Origin: JAJPJE01 sp963848375 | GTDB taxonomy: Bacteria; Acidobacteriota; Terriglobia; Terriglobales; Acidobacteriaceae | Reading direction: 5' to 3' | Assembly: GCA_963848375.1 (NCBI GenBank) | Contig: CAWKDK010000025.1 | Location: 1 to 64,000 of the forward strand | DNA length: 64,000 bases | Part shown: positions 1 to 9,038 of the stretch, in pieces | Layout of the letters: each line of letters starts with the position of its first letter | Numbering within the stretch: the stretch's first letter is position 1 | Notes under the pieces: model-generated | Told to the model about the DNA's origin: nothing | Databases searched by the model: none | The model's input: the letters and a program-made list of their open reading frames with translations, nothing else | Program-made: the position numbers and the translations under genes

Positions 1-2
1 CG

Positions 3-914
3 CAGGGTCAAGTTGGAAATGGAACTACCGGCACGATTCCCGATATTGGCTCGCCGAGCGCCTTTTCGGAAGCCAGTAATCTCTCTGGCTGTCTCGTCCA
101 AGGCAATGGACGCTTCTGGCTTGCTGGCTCCGGCAATGCGGGCGTGTATGCGCTCGAGTCGGGCGATCTGTCGCAACACGTGCATCACGTCGTTCGCGTG
201 AGTGGCTATCCGCTATCGCGGCCCGCCGAGTCAGATAATCGCATGGCGTTCCACGTCGCTAATGTCGTCAACACTGGAGAGCTATGTAATCCGCAGGCGA
301 ACGAGCAACTTCCTGCCCTCTCAGTAACCGGGAAGACCGGCAATAAAGGCACTGAAATCCCCGAGACGAGCACGCACGTCAACCAGCAGACCGTGGGAGC
401 TGAAACCCAGGGAGGAATAGCGCAAGCGCGCGGACAAGCTGCCCCGCTCACCGGACAACCTCTCAACGAAAGGCCGGGATATCCCCCGAACTGGGAGCAG
501 GTAGGGGAATCGCGAGGGGCTGCTGCGGATCTCGCCGCCAGCGCGGAACAAACAGAGGTGGGCGCGCCGCAGGGAACCTACGGCGTCGGATCGATGCGCC
601 CGAATTATCAGAATCCCGGGACCTCGCAGGAAATTGGCGGCGCACAATCGCCGATTCAGCGGAGCGCCAACACGGTTGGTTCTACCCAGGTCGGAGCGAA
701 CACGCCTCCGAATAGCATGCAGGGCTGCGTGTCGCAGGCGAATGGACAATGGCAGCTAACCAGCGCAGGCAAGATCTACCGACTCCAGGGAAACACGACA
801 AATCTGCGCGGATGGAACGGCCATACGGTGGCAGTCACAGGCCGTGCCTTGAGCGACGACTCGTTTCAAGTCAGTGGCATACGCCACGTTTCTTCGACCT
901 GCGTAGGACAATAA
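3..914 (+). CDS. Secreted-type hypothetical protein with two DUF5818-like domains, 5' end outside window
   Basis: The frame is open from the window edge, so the N-terminus is missing. The visible 303 residues hold two similar modules. One (about residues 28-95) begins with the signature SGCLVQGNGRFWLAG; the other (about 235-300) begins with QGCVSQANGQWQLTS. Each starts with a Gly-Cys pair, has an aromatic hydrophobic strand and a VxVxG strand, and ends with a hydrophobic strand, as in the small DUF5818 proteins frequent in Acidobacteriota. The linker between them is long, Pro/Gln/Gly-rich and low-complexity, so probably disordered. The function is unknown. The family assignment is from pattern memory and is moderate; the coding call is strong. 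The convergent phosphoesterase gene ends 32 bases downstream. Confidence 0.7.
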   Translation, partial: QGQVGNGTTGTIPDIGSPSAFSEASNLSGCLVQGNGRFWLAGSGNAGVYALESGDLSQHVHHVVRVSGYPLSRPAESDNRMAFHVANVVNTGELCNPQANEQLPALSVTGKTGNKGTEIPETSTHVNQQTVGAETQGGIAQARGQAAPLTGQPLNERPGYPPNWEQVGESRGAAADLAASAEQTEVGAPQGTYGVGSMRPNYQNPGTSQEIGGAQSPIQRSANTVGSTQVGANTPPNSMQGCVSQANGQWQLTSAGKIYRLQGNTTNLRGWNGHTVAVTGRALSDDSFQVSGIRHVSSTCVGQ

Positions 915-946
915 TTCCGTCGATAGCAGAAGCCTGATGTGATCTC

Positions 947-2423
947 TTACTGCACGTTGAAGTTGACTACCGCGGATTTTAGAAAGTTGCCTTTCGCATC
1001 TACCGCTACTAGGGTCGCAGCATGGGATCCGGCAGACTCAGCAACTGTCGTGTTGATTGTGTTCCCAGGATAGTTGCCAATCTTCTTGCCGTCGATCCAC
1101 AACTCGAGATGATTCACGGAGACGCTCGCCAGGGCGCCAGCGCCGATGACCTGGACCGGAGAAGCGTAGGTTTGTCCCGCGACCGGGGAACACAGAATCG
1201 CGCCCGGGGAACTGGGCGGTGTGCACGCGCCCGACGTATTTCCGACGCTGAAGACTGAAGGTGCAGATTTGATGAACGCGCCCTTCGAATCAACCTCAAT
1301 GACCGTGGCAACGTGTGAGCCGCCGCCCAAAGCGACCGTCGTATCCACGGTATCTGCGAAGTAGTTCCCGATTTTCGTTTCCGTCGATCCATAACTCCAG
1401 ATGATTTACGTCGCCACTGGCTCCGACTCCTGCCGCTGTGACCTGCACCGGAGAGTTGTAAGTCTGCCCGGCTTGAGGAGTGCACAAGTCAACCCCTGGT
1501 ACGCTGGGAAAGGCACACGATCCGCCGGACGAACCGGATGGCGCAAAAAAGTCGGCCATATCCTTCGCGGTGGCTGCGGCGCCGAAATACGGTTGTAGAT
1601 TGAGAACATCTTCAATCGTACGCAACATGTCGGATTGCGAGTAAGCCGTGCCGGAGAGATAACCGTGTTTGACGAGCGGGCCGATCAGCGCCGAAAAGAT
1701 GTGCGCACCGCAGGTACTGTTTTCACCGCCTCCGCACTCGTCAAAGGTAAAGAAGAGTAAACCGTCTCCACCCGGCTGGAAATAACTGGAAGCGAGTAAT
1801 GGAGCGATGTTCGCCTTCAAGAATGCGTCGGCCTGGGCGAGTGTCCCGTCGTGAGCATCGTTAAGGCCGTCCGGGATGATGATGCTGTACTCCGGCAGAT
1901 TGTTCGCGGCCAAGTCCTGCTGAAACTCAGTAAAAGGAACAACGCGCTGCAAATCAGAGGGATTATCAATGACAGAGCTGTACCATACGGCCGCATTGTG
2001 TCCCTTGATATAGGGAGCCGGTCCATTTCCCAAATATCCGACGCTCGGCAGACTCTGCGCATAGACTTTCCAAGTCATACCGCGCATGTCGAGTTCGCGA
2101 AAGATGTTGTCGTCCGTGATGGGTTTGGAACAGTTGCTGCCATTACAGCCGAACTGGGCCTCGGTGCTTCCGGAAGAAAGCCACAGATAGGCCCCGAGCG
2201 ATTGAAAACTGCCGATCGATGACGTGAAATTGGTCGCAATGCCACCATCGGCCTGTGCTTGCGATACGATCCATGGCATGCCGCTGGGATAAACCTGCGA
2301 GAATTGGTGATTCTCTTCAATGATCAGCACAACATGCCCGGCCCGCGGCACGGTCGATTGCGAGAGACAGACGCTCACAAGAAAGAGAAGCGAAAGAGCT
2401 ACACCGGTTGAGATTGTGCGCAT
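947..2423 (-). CDS. Secreted phosphoesterase (PF04185, acid phosphatase/phospholipase C-like) with C-terminal Ig-like repeats; one frameshift
   Basis: A signal peptide (MRTISTGVALSLLFLVSVCLS) is followed by the phosphoesterase fold: an N-terminal metal-site strand with LIIEENHQF, then a FFTFDECGGG segment. The C-terminus carries two Ig-like repeats sharing the words SPVQV and NHLELWIDG. The first repeat is interrupted near base 1376. Removing one base there makes the sequence read WIDGNKIGNYFADT and continue in phase through the second repeat to the stop at 947. The reconstructed length is 491 residues. ATG at 2423 is preferred; TTG at 2426 is equally spaced from a GGGAG. Known members hydrolyse phosphate mono- or diesters outside the cytoplasm; the substrate here cannot be told. 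A second, longer family member lies at 32.2-34.4 kb. Confidence 0.82.
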
Positions 2424-2679
2424 CAAGTCATCACTCCCAGGTGAAAGACTATTTAACCCAATGGAACCGAAACCGAGCGGCCGCTTGAAACGGCCGTGCT
2501 CGTTCGTAGCACCGTCTTATCTTTAGTTGTTAGAAATTGTGGCGTACGAAAGTGGCGACAATCGTGCCATTGTCTAGTTGCAATAGGGGCCGGGGAAGTT
2601 GTCACAGAGGGTTAACAAAGCTGATTTTTTGCAGTGTCGGTGAGAAGCTAATGTGGCGTTGCGATAAACTCCTACTGCA

Positions 2680-3171
2680 ATGCCCAAGCACAAGGCCGTC
2701 CACGGACACGGCACACAAAAACACAACCTCCCCATCAACCAGTGCTTCGGATGTGGCCCCGATAATCCCGATGGGATGCACTTGAAATTTGTTTACGACG
2801 AACCTGCGCGTCGCGTTCGGTGCAAGTTTCGTCTGTCACATCGCTATTGGGGACCGCCGAAGCACGCGCATGGTGGGATCATCGCGACCATCCTCGATGA
2901 AGCCATGGGCAAGGTGAACAAGTTTCGGCAGGTGATTGCCGTCACCTCAGAAATGACCGTGAACTATCTAAAGCCGACGCCGCTAGGGAAGTGGCTGATC
3001 GCCGAAGGCTGGGAAGAGAAGGTCGAGGGTCGCGAACACTATAACCTGGCCGAAATCCGTAATGCTGAAGGTGAGGTACTCGCGCGCAGCAGGGGGAAGT
3101 TTATCGCCGTCGATCCGGAGCGGATGTTCGCCAAGTACTTGAGCAAGACTGGCCGCAAGCTGCGAGTCTAA
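2680..3171 (+). CDS. PaaI/THEM4-type hotdog thioesterase
   Basis: This 163-residue protein is a typical single hotdog domain. An N-terminal CFGCGPDNPDGMHL motif (residues 28-41) is characteristic of the THEM4-like branch of the PaaI family. It is followed by the HGGIIATILDEAMG helix, which in this family carries the active-site Asp/Glu, and a VNYLKPTPLG strand. Family members hydrolyse acyl-CoA thioesters in the cytoplasm as homodimers or tetramers. No RBS is obvious before the ATG. pdxS follows 134 bases downstream on the same strand, but nothing shows co-transcription. The substrate is unknown. Confidence 0.85.
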   Translation: MPKHKAVHGHGTQKHNLPINQCFGCGPDNPDGMHLKFVYDEPARRVRCKFRLSHRYWGPPKHAHGGIIATILDEAMGKVNKFRQVIAVTSEMTVNYLKPTPLGKWLIAEGWEEKVEGREHYNLAEIRNAEGEVLARSRGKFIAVDPERMFAKYLSKTGRKLRV

Positions 3172-3305
3172 GCTAGTCCTATCTTGACTGCGCCGCACCT
3201 GCTAAGTTGTTACAATAGAACTGTTCACCGGATTCTGAACCACGCTCCCATCTTCCGGAGCCTTCGTGCGTTCGTCGCAATCCAATTACTCTGGGGAGAA
3301 GCAGT

Positions 3306-4223
3306 ATGTCTGAGAAGAATGGCAGCAACGGTTTGCGCCTGAAAGTCGGTTTGGCAGAGATGTTAAAGGGCGGCGTCATTATGGACGTCACCACGGCGGA
3401 GCAGGCGGAAATCGCCGAGCGCTCCGGCGCCGCGGCCGTGATGGCCCTCGAGCGTGTTCCGGCACAGATCCGTGCCGAAGGCGGAGTAGCCCGCATGGCG
3501 TCGACCAAGAAGATCCAGGAGATTCAGAAGGCTACCAGCATTCCCGTGATGGCCAAGTGCCGCATCGGCCATTTCGCCGAAGCGCAGATTCTGCAGGAAC
3601 TCAAGGTCGATTACATTGATGAATCCGAGGTGCTGACACCCGCCGACGAACTCCACCACGTGGACAAGCACGCGTTCGGGACTCCGTTTGTATGCGGGGC
3701 GCGTAACCTGGGCGAAGCGTTGCGCCGCATCGCTGAAGGCGCGGCGATGATCCGCACGAAGGGTGAAGCGGGAACTGGCGATGTGGTGCACGCTGTGAAG
3801 CACATGCGGCAGATCGTTAGCGAGATGCGCGCCCTGACCGTGATGAGCGAAGAAGAGCTATTCGCGGCAGCCAAGAATCATCAGGCACCCTACGAGTTGA
3901 TCCGCATCGTCGCGAAGGCAGGGAAGCTGCCAGTGCCGAATTTCTCCGCGGGTGGAATTGCCACCCCGGCGGATGCGTCGCTGATGATGCAACTGGGCGC
4001 GGAGGCGATCTTCGTGGGCTCTGGCATCTTCATGAACAGCTCCAGCGAATTTGCATCGCCAGAAGATGCATACAAGCGCGCACGTGCCATCGTACTCGCA
4101 ACTACCCACTACAAAGACCCTAAAGTTTTACTCGAAGTGAGCGAAGATGTGCCTTCTTCGATGAAGGGACTCGCTGTCAGCGGCATCCAGGAGAAAGATA
4201 TGCTGCAGACGCGAGGATGGTAG
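3306..4223 (+). CDS. pdxS: Pyridoxal 5'-phosphate synthase lyase subunit PdxS
   Basis: PdxS condenses ribose 5-phosphate, glyceraldehyde 3-phosphate and ammonia to PLP in the DXP-independent vitamin B6 pathway, taking the ammonia from PdxT. The 305-residue chain has normal family length and is highly conserved. The Schiff-base lysines are visible as K84 in PVMAKCRIGH and K152 in RTKGEAGTG, and the conserved Asp as D27 in GGVIMDVTT. The start is fixed by a GGGGAGAAG Shine-Dalgarno six bases or so upstream of the ATG. A strong hairpin terminator follows the stop. Its partner pdxT lies 1.7 kb away, beyond an antisense transporter gene, so the usual pdxST operon is broken here. Confidence 0.98.
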   Translation: MSEKNGSNGLRLKVGLAEMLKGGVIMDVTTAEQAEIAERSGAAAVMALERVPAQIRAEGGVARMASTKKIQEIQKATSIPVMAKCRIGHFAEAQILQELKVDYIDESEVLTPADELHHVDKHAFGTPFVCGARNLGEALRRIAEGAAMIRTKGEAGTGDVVHAVKHMRQIVSEMRALTVMSEEELFAAAKNHQAPYELIRIVAKAGKLPVPNFSAGGIATPADASLMMQLGAEAIFVGSGIFMNSSSEFASPEDAYKRARAIVLATTHYKDPKVLLEVSEDVPSSMKGLAVSGIQEKDMLQTRGW

Positions 4224-4257
4224 GACGGCAGCACTCAGCATTCAGTGAATTAGCATT

Positions 4258-4290
4258 TAGCCCCTCGAAATTTGAGGGGCTTTGCTTTTT
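4258..4290 (+). terminator. Rho-independent terminator of pdxS
   Basis: A perfect eight-base stem (AGCCCCTC / GAGGGGCT) with a seven-base loop is followed by TTTGCTTTTT, 35 bases after the pdxS stop. Confidence 0.85.
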
Positions 4291-4334
4291 GCCTTGTGTG
4301 GCGCGGACACTCCTGTCCGCGCTTTTGTTTTGGC

Positions 4335-4374
4335 TTGTCATCACGAGGTCGCGAAGCGACGAGGGATCTGCAGT
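4335..4374. repeat. Dispersed palindromic word repeat, copy A
   Basis: This copy reads, in the opposite sense, as GCAGATCCCTCGTCGCTT...CTCGTGATGACAA, with a short GC-rich palindromic centre. Four further copies occur at 13279, 36774, 51879 and 51951, always between genes. Here it sits between convergent pdxS and the sugar porter gene. Confidence 0.7.
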
Positions 4375-4428
4375 TGTTCTCGACTAGAGGACAAGCGTTA
4401 TCGCTCTGAAAACAGTTGCCAGAGCTAT

Positions 4429-5790
4429 CTAACTGATCCCCATCTTCCGCTGCATCTCTTCCAGGCTCACGCCCTTCGTCTCTGGATAGAAGAACAGCAC
4501 CACGAAGAATTGCAGCACCGTCATCGCTGCGAAGAATAGGAATGCGAACCCGCCGGAGATCACCGCCATAGTCGGAAAAACGAAAGCAATGGCGGCGTTC
4601 ATGGCCCAGTGCGAGAAGCTGCCCAGGCTCTGGCCCTTGCCGCGTACGCGAGTAGGGAAGACTTCGCTCAGGTAAACCCAAATTACCGCGCCTTGCGATA
4701 GCGCGAAGAATCCGATGTAAATCACCAGCAGCGGCAGCAGTAGATTCTCGTGGCTGTGGCGGAAGAAGACCATCGAGACACCGAACAAACACGCGGCCGT
4801 GCCGACTGCGCCGATGAGCAGCAGAGTCTTGCGTCCGAGTTTATCGATCACGCTCAGGCCGATCACGGTAAACAGCAGATTGGTCGCGCCAATCGCTACG
4901 GCCTGCAAGTCGCCGGAGACTTTCGTAAAACCTGCGCGAGCAAAAATATCGTTCAAGTAATAGAGAATTGCGTTGATACCGGCCAGTTGATTAAAAAGTC
5001 CAATGGTGATCGCCAGGAAAATCGGTAGCTTGTACTGCGCCGAAAACAACGGCTCATCTTTGCGATGATGCTCTTCGTCAATCGAGCGAACGATCTCTTG
5101 CAACTGAGCCTGCGAATCAGGTTCGCCGGTCGCCTGCAACACCGCGCGCGCCTCGTCCGTACGACCCTGCTTTGCCAGCCAGCGCGGACTCCGAGGAATG
5201 GTGAACAGCAAAGCGAGAAAGATAAACGCCGGAACCGCAGCAACTCCGAACTTCACGCGCCATTCGGCGTCACCGAAGTGCTGCAATCCAACCGCATAGT
5301 TTGAAAAGTAGGCGAGCAGGATTCCCGACACCACGCAGAACTGGAATAGTCCTACCAACCTTCCACGCCAGCGCGCGGGAGAGACTTCAGCAATGTACAT
5401 CGGACCGAGTACTGACGATCCGCCAATGGCCAGTCCGGTCAAGAAGCGGAACACGACTAGCATCGTCCAATTCGCTGCCATGGCGCAGCCGAGCGCCGAA
5501 ATCAGGTACAGGACGGCGAGTCCGCGCAGGCTGTCGCGACGGCCGTATTTGTCTCCGATCGCGCCGGCAGTGGCCGCGCCAACAATTGTGCCCACGAGTG
5601 CAATCGAGACCGTCAGCCCTAACGTCCCCGGCGTGAGATGGTAGACATCGGTGAGCGCCTGTGTGGTTCCCGCGATTACCGCAGTGTCGAAACCGAAGAG
5701 CAATCCGCCGATCGCAGCGACGATCGCGCTCCGCAACAGCGTGGGCGTGAATTTGTGATGGCCAATGGCACTGGCAGGAGAAGTCTGCAC
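4429..5790 (-). CDS. MFS sugar porter (XylE/GalP/GLUT type)
   Basis: This 453-residue protein has twelve predicted membrane segments and the hallmark motifs of the sugar porter family. They include GDKYGRRDSLRG after TM2, PRSPRWLAKQGRTDEARAVL at the start of the central loop, NQLAGINAILYY in TM7 and PETKGVSLEEMQRKM at the C-terminus. Members carry hexoses, pentoses or polyols by proton symport in the inner membrane. The sugar cannot be predicted. The gene lies antisense between pdxS and pdxT. Its start is 113 bases from that of divergent pdxT, leaving room for both promoters. Confidence 0.93.
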   Translation of the reverse strand: MQTSPASAIGHHKFTPTLLRSAIVAAIGGLLFGFDTAVIAGTTQALTDVYHLTPGTLGLTVSIALVGTIVGAATAGAIGDKYGRRDSLRGLAVLYLISALGCAMAANWTMLVVFRFLTGLAIGGSSVLGPMYIAEVSPARWRGRLVGLFQFCVVSGILLAYFSNYAVGLQHFGDAEWRVKFGVAAVPAFIFLALLFTIPRSPRWLAKQGRTDEARAVLQATGEPDSQAQLQEIVRSIDEEHHRKDEPLFSAQYKLPIFLAITIGLFNQLAGINAILYYLNDIFARAGFTKVSGDLQAVAIGATNLLFTVIGLSVIDKLGRKTLLLIGAVGTAACLFGVSMVFFRHSHENLLLPLLVIYIGFFALSQGAVIWVYLSEVFPTRVRGKGQSLGSFSHWAMNAAIAFVFPTMAVISGGFAFLFFAAMTVLQFFVVLFFYPETKGVSLEEMQRKMGIS

Positions 5791-5902
5791 CGGGCCTCCG
5801 ATGGAATCTTTATGACTGCGTGCGCGATTATAGCCTCACTCGCGCGAATCCCCAGTGACGCCGTACATTTACACCGCGCGCCACACAATTTATCTTCGAA
5901 GT

Positions 5903-6487
5903 ATGAAGGTAGGAGTTCTGGCCATCCAAGGCGATTTCGCCGCACACCGGCAGCGCCTCGAACAACTTGGCGCTGAGGTCGTTGAGGTGCGCAAGCCCGA
6001 GCAACTCGACGAAATCGAAGCACTGGTGATCCCAGGCGGCGAATCGACGACGTTTCTTAAAGTTCTTGGTGAACAGGGATTCGAGAAGCTGAAGCAATTT
6101 GTTCTCACTCGCCCGACGTTTGGAACTTGTGCGGGCGCAATCATGCTGGCGAAGCAAGTGGAGAACCCATCGCAGCGCGGACTCGGCGCTCTCAACGTCA
6201 CCATCCGCCGTAACGCCTATGGACGCCAGATCGACAGCTTCATCGGCACTGGCGAAGCCGCTGCGGATTTGGAGGCGGGCGCGGGACCATTGGAGATGGT
6301 CTTCATCCGCGCGCCGAAGTTTGAACAGGTTGGTCCCGATGTAGAAGTCCTGGCGAAGCAAGGGGATGATCCTGTACTTGTTCGCCAGGGCAAAGTGATG
6401 GCGTCAACGTTCCATCCCGAACTGAGCGACGACACACGGGTGCACGCCGCGTTTCTCAAGATGGTGAAGAACGGAAGCAAGAGCTAA
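5903..6487 (+). CDS. pdxT: Pyridoxal 5'-phosphate synthase glutaminase subunit PdxT
   Basis: PdxT releases ammonia from glutamine and passes it to PdxS. The 194-residue class I glutaminase has all catalytic features: the PGGESTT oxyanion motif at residues 44-50, nucleophile C76 in GTCAGAI, and H171 and E173 in FHPEL. The ATG at 5903 is chosen because MKVGVLAIQG is the family N-terminus; the frame is open 16 codons further upstream without support. The last four bases overlap the 3' end of the convergent methyltransferase gene. The gene is unlinked from pdxS by one antisense gene. Confidence 0.97.
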   Translation: MKVGVLAIQGDFAAHRQRLEQLGAEVVEVRKPEQLDEIEALVIPGGESTTFLKVLGEQGFEKLKQFVLTRPTFGTCAGAIMLAKQVENPSQRGLGALNVTIRRNAYGRQIDSFIGTGEAAADLEAGAGPLEMVFIRAPKFEQVGPDVEVLAKQGDDPVLVRQGKVMASTFHPELSDDTRVHAAFLKMVKNGSKS

Positions 6488-7530
6488 ACCGGTCTCGCCT
6501 CCGTCACGCTATCCGAAGCTTTCGTTGGAACAATCTTCGTAATCTCGAATCCGGCCTTTGCGAATAGCGCACGTACTTCTTTCTCCGTACGCTCGCGGCC
6601 CCCGGGCATCAGCATCATCTCCAAGTCGATGAGCTTGCCGAAGTGCATATCGGAGTTTTCAGGCAGGACGCAATCGGTCACGATGATCCGGCCGTTCGGG
6701 ACACCTCTCAGCGCGCGATGCACATTTTGCAGAATGGTGATTGCTTTCTCATCATCCCAATCGTGGATGATGTGCTGCAGATAGTAGGCGTCGGCTCCGG
6801 CCGGAATCTCGGTAAAGAAGTCTCCGGCTACGGCTTCGCAGCGATGGTCGAGGCGTAAGTCACAGACGCGGCATTTCGCTCCCTCGATCACTGGAGGAAT
6901 GTCGAAGACGATGCCTTTCATCTCCGGATGGCGCCGCAGGATCTCGCAGATTACGAAGCCGTGTCCACCCGCAACGTCCATTAGCGTGCTGATTCCGCTG
7001 AAGTCGTAAGCGTCCAGCACCGCAGGCACCAACTGCGCGCTTATGCACGTCATCGCGGCATTGAAATCGGCTGCCACCTCCGGCAGCATGTCAAAGCACT
7101 CGAATACCGGTTTGCCGTAGATATGCTCGGCGGCTGGCTTTCCGGTTCGAACGGAGTAAGGCAATTCCTTCCACACGTTGAAGTGAAATGGACTCGACAT
7201 CCACAGCACAGTGTCCCGGACGGATCCAGGGACGTCCGAGCGCAACCATTCGGTGGATGGAGTATTTGCGAAAGTCCGCGGACTGACCTCAGCGAAAATA
7301 CCAAGCGGCACCAGCGCACGCAGGACGCGATAAAGAGCGTCTTCGTTGGTTCCGGTCGCTGCGGCCAGGTCTTTTACGGGTACCGGACCGTGGCTGAGTT
7401 GGTCGGGCACGCCAAGCCGAGTTGCGGTTTGCAGTGCGGCGCTGAACATCATGCCGCAGCTAATCTGAAGAACTTGCCCCATCGCCGCGGGATCGAGACG
7501 ATGTGGAGTTTCAATCGAAACAGTAGCCAT
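6484..7530 (-). CDS. SAM-dependent O-methyltransferase (PF00891 type)
   Basis: The 348-residue protein has an N-terminal winged-helix dimerisation domain (about 20-100). A Rossmann methyltransferase domain follows, with the SAM-binding loop LMDVAGGHGFV and the acidic FDIPPVIEGA strand. The catalytic His is in IIHDWDD, as in hydroxyindole, caffeate and hydroxyneurosporene O-methyltransferases. Family members methylate hydroxyls of small aromatic or polyketide-like molecules. The acceptor here is unknown and no biosynthetic cluster surrounds it. The 3' end overlaps pdxT by four bases. Confidence 0.9.
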   Translation of the reverse strand: MATVSIETPHRLDPAAMGQVLQISCGMMFSAALQTATRLGVPDQLSHGPVPVKDLAAATGTNEDALYRVLRALVPLGIFAEVSPRTFANTPSTEWLRSDVPGSVRDTVLWMSSPFHFNVWKELPYSVRTGKPAAEHIYGKPVFECFDMLPEVAADFNAAMTCISAQLVPAVLDAYDFSGISTLMDVAGGHGFVICEILRRHPEMKGIVFDIPPVIEGAKCRVCDLRLDHRCEAVAGDFFTEIPAGADAYYLQHIIHDWDDEKAITILQNVHRALRGVPNGRIIVTDCVLPENSDMHFGKLIDLEMMLMPGGRERTEKEVRALFAKAGFEITKIVPTKASDSVTEARPV

Positions 7531-7657
7531 TATTCCTCACCCCAAGAGGATTAGATTCAGGCGAGCAAACTCGCAGAAGATTGACTCGCGGTCAAGCCGA
7601 ATTGTTAGCAGCCACTCTCGAATCTCTTCGCAGCGACTCCTCTCACGACCCGCAGCT

Positions 7658-7689
7658 TTGAAACATTCCGTTCACGAACGGGTTATACT
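7658..7689 (+). promoter_or_regulatory. Possible sigma-70 promoter for a near-leaderless miaB transcript
   Basis: TTGAAA at 7658 and TATACT at 7684 are separated by 20 bases, longer than the ideal 17. The -10 lies only seven bases before the miaB ATG and no Shine-Dalgarno is present, so the transcript could begin at or beside the start codon. This is inference from motif positions only. Confidence 0.35.
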
Positions 7690-7696
7690 GAGCCAT

Positions 7697-9025
7697 ATGG
7701 CGCAGGGTGAGGAAAAGACCTTTTATCTCGAGACCTTCGGCTGCCAGATGAACGTGCATGACTCGGAAAAAGTCATCGGCACGCTCCTATCTGAGGGCTA
7801 TCAGCAGGTCGAGACCGTGGAAGAGGCTGGTCTGATCCTCTACAACACCTGCTCTATCCGCGACAAAGCGGAGCAGAAAGTATTTCATCGTCTGGCCGAC
7901 TACAAGAAGCTTCAGTCGCAGGGCAAAAAGTTCGGCGTACTTGGCTGCGTGGCCCAGCAGGAAGGCCACAAGATCTTCGAACGCGCTCCGTATGTTTCCC
8001 TGGTTTGCGGCTCTGCTTCATACCGAAACCTGCCTGAGATGCTGGTGCAACTTGAAGCAGGGAACCAGCGCGTTACCGGACTTGACGACCGCCAAACCGA
8101 TCAGACCTTCGACACCGAGTTCACCGCGCGCAGCAATCAGCATCGTGGATATATCACTATCATCGAGGGCTGCGATAAGTTCTGCTCCTACTGCGTGGTT
8201 CCGTTCACTCGCGGCAAAGAGCGCAGCCGGACTTCAGATTCAGTTCTGGCCGAGGCTCGTCGCATGGTCGGTCAGGGATTTACGGATATCCAACTGCTCG
8301 GGCAGAATGTGAACTCCTACCGCGATCCATCGGGAAAGAAGACGTTTGCCGAGTTGCTGGCTGCGGTCGGCGAAATCCCGGGGATCAAGCGCGTTCGCTT
8401 CACCACGTCGCATCCGCGCGACTTTACGCCGGATATTGTCGAAGCAATCGATGCGGTTTCAACTCTTTGCGATCATGTGCATTTGCCGGTACAGAGTGGC
8501 TCAAGCAAGGTTCTGAACGCGATGCAGCGGCTCTACACGCGCGAGCAATATCTTGAGCGGATCGCGTGGATCAAAGCGTCGAAGCGGGATATCAGCATGA
8601 CCACCGATCTGATCGTCGGATTTCCCGGCGAAACCCGCGCCGAGTTCGAAGAGACGGTTGCATTGATCGGCGAGGTTCGCTACGACAGTGCCTTTACCTT
8701 CAAATATTCGCCGCGGCCCAACACTTCATCCCTGAATTTGCCGGATGTGATTTCCGATGAGGAGAAGACGCTGCGGCTCTCGATTTTGAACGAGCGGCAG
8801 AAACAGATCTCCTTGGAGAACAACAAGCGGCATCTAAACCAGACGGTGGAAGCAATGGTCGAGGGCCGTAACGAAGTCCGCAAACAATGGAATGGTCGGA
8901 CTTCGCAAAATAAAGTGCTAAACTTCACCGCACCTGAGGCGGCGACGCTGCAAGTTGGCGGCTACGTTCACGTGCGCGTCACCCAGATTTTCGCGAACAG
9001 TCTGGTGGGCGAACTTGCCGTCTAG
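7697..9025 (+). CDS. miaB: tRNA-2-methylthio-N6-dimethylallyladenosine synthase MiaB
   Basis: MiaB is a radical-SAM methylthiotransferase that adds the 2-methylthio group to i6A37 of tRNAs reading UNN codons. The three Cys of the N-terminal UPF0004 domain are C16, C52 and C84. The radical-SAM cluster CxxxCxxC is C159, C163, C166 in EGCDKFCSYCVVPF. A TRAM domain forms the C-terminus. The length is 442 residues. The ATG at 7697 gives the family start MAQGEEKTFYLETFGCQMN; a TTG 13 codons upstream lies in what looks like the -35 box. A DUF151 gene follows 13 bases after the stop, probably in the same operon. Confidence 0.97.
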   Translation: MAQGEEKTFYLETFGCQMNVHDSEKVIGTLLSEGYQQVETVEEAGLILYNTCSIRDKAEQKVFHRLADYKKLQSQGKKFGVLGCVAQQEGHKIFERAPYVSLVCGSASYRNLPEMLVQLEAGNQRVTGLDDRQTDQTFDTEFTARSNQHRGYITIIEGCDKFCSYCVVPFTRGKERSRTSDSVLAEARRMVGQGFTDIQLLGQNVNSYRDPSGKKTFAELLAAVGEIPGIKRVRFTTSHPRDFTPDIVEAIDAVSTLCDHVHLPVQSGSSKVLNAMQRLYTREQYLERIAWIKASKRDISMTTDLIVGFPGETRAEFEETVALIGEVRYDSAFTFKYSPRPNTSSLNLPDVISDEEKTLRLSILNERQKQISLENNKRHLNQTVEAMVEGRNEVRKQWNGRTSQNKVLNFTAPEAATLQVGGYVHVRVTQIFANSLVGELAV

Positions 9026-9038
9026 GCAGGAGGGACCT

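Noticed and set aside
3184..3216. TTGACT ... TACAAT as the pdxS promoter
   Set aside because: The 21-base spacing is too long for a convincing sigma-70 promoter; left out of the features.
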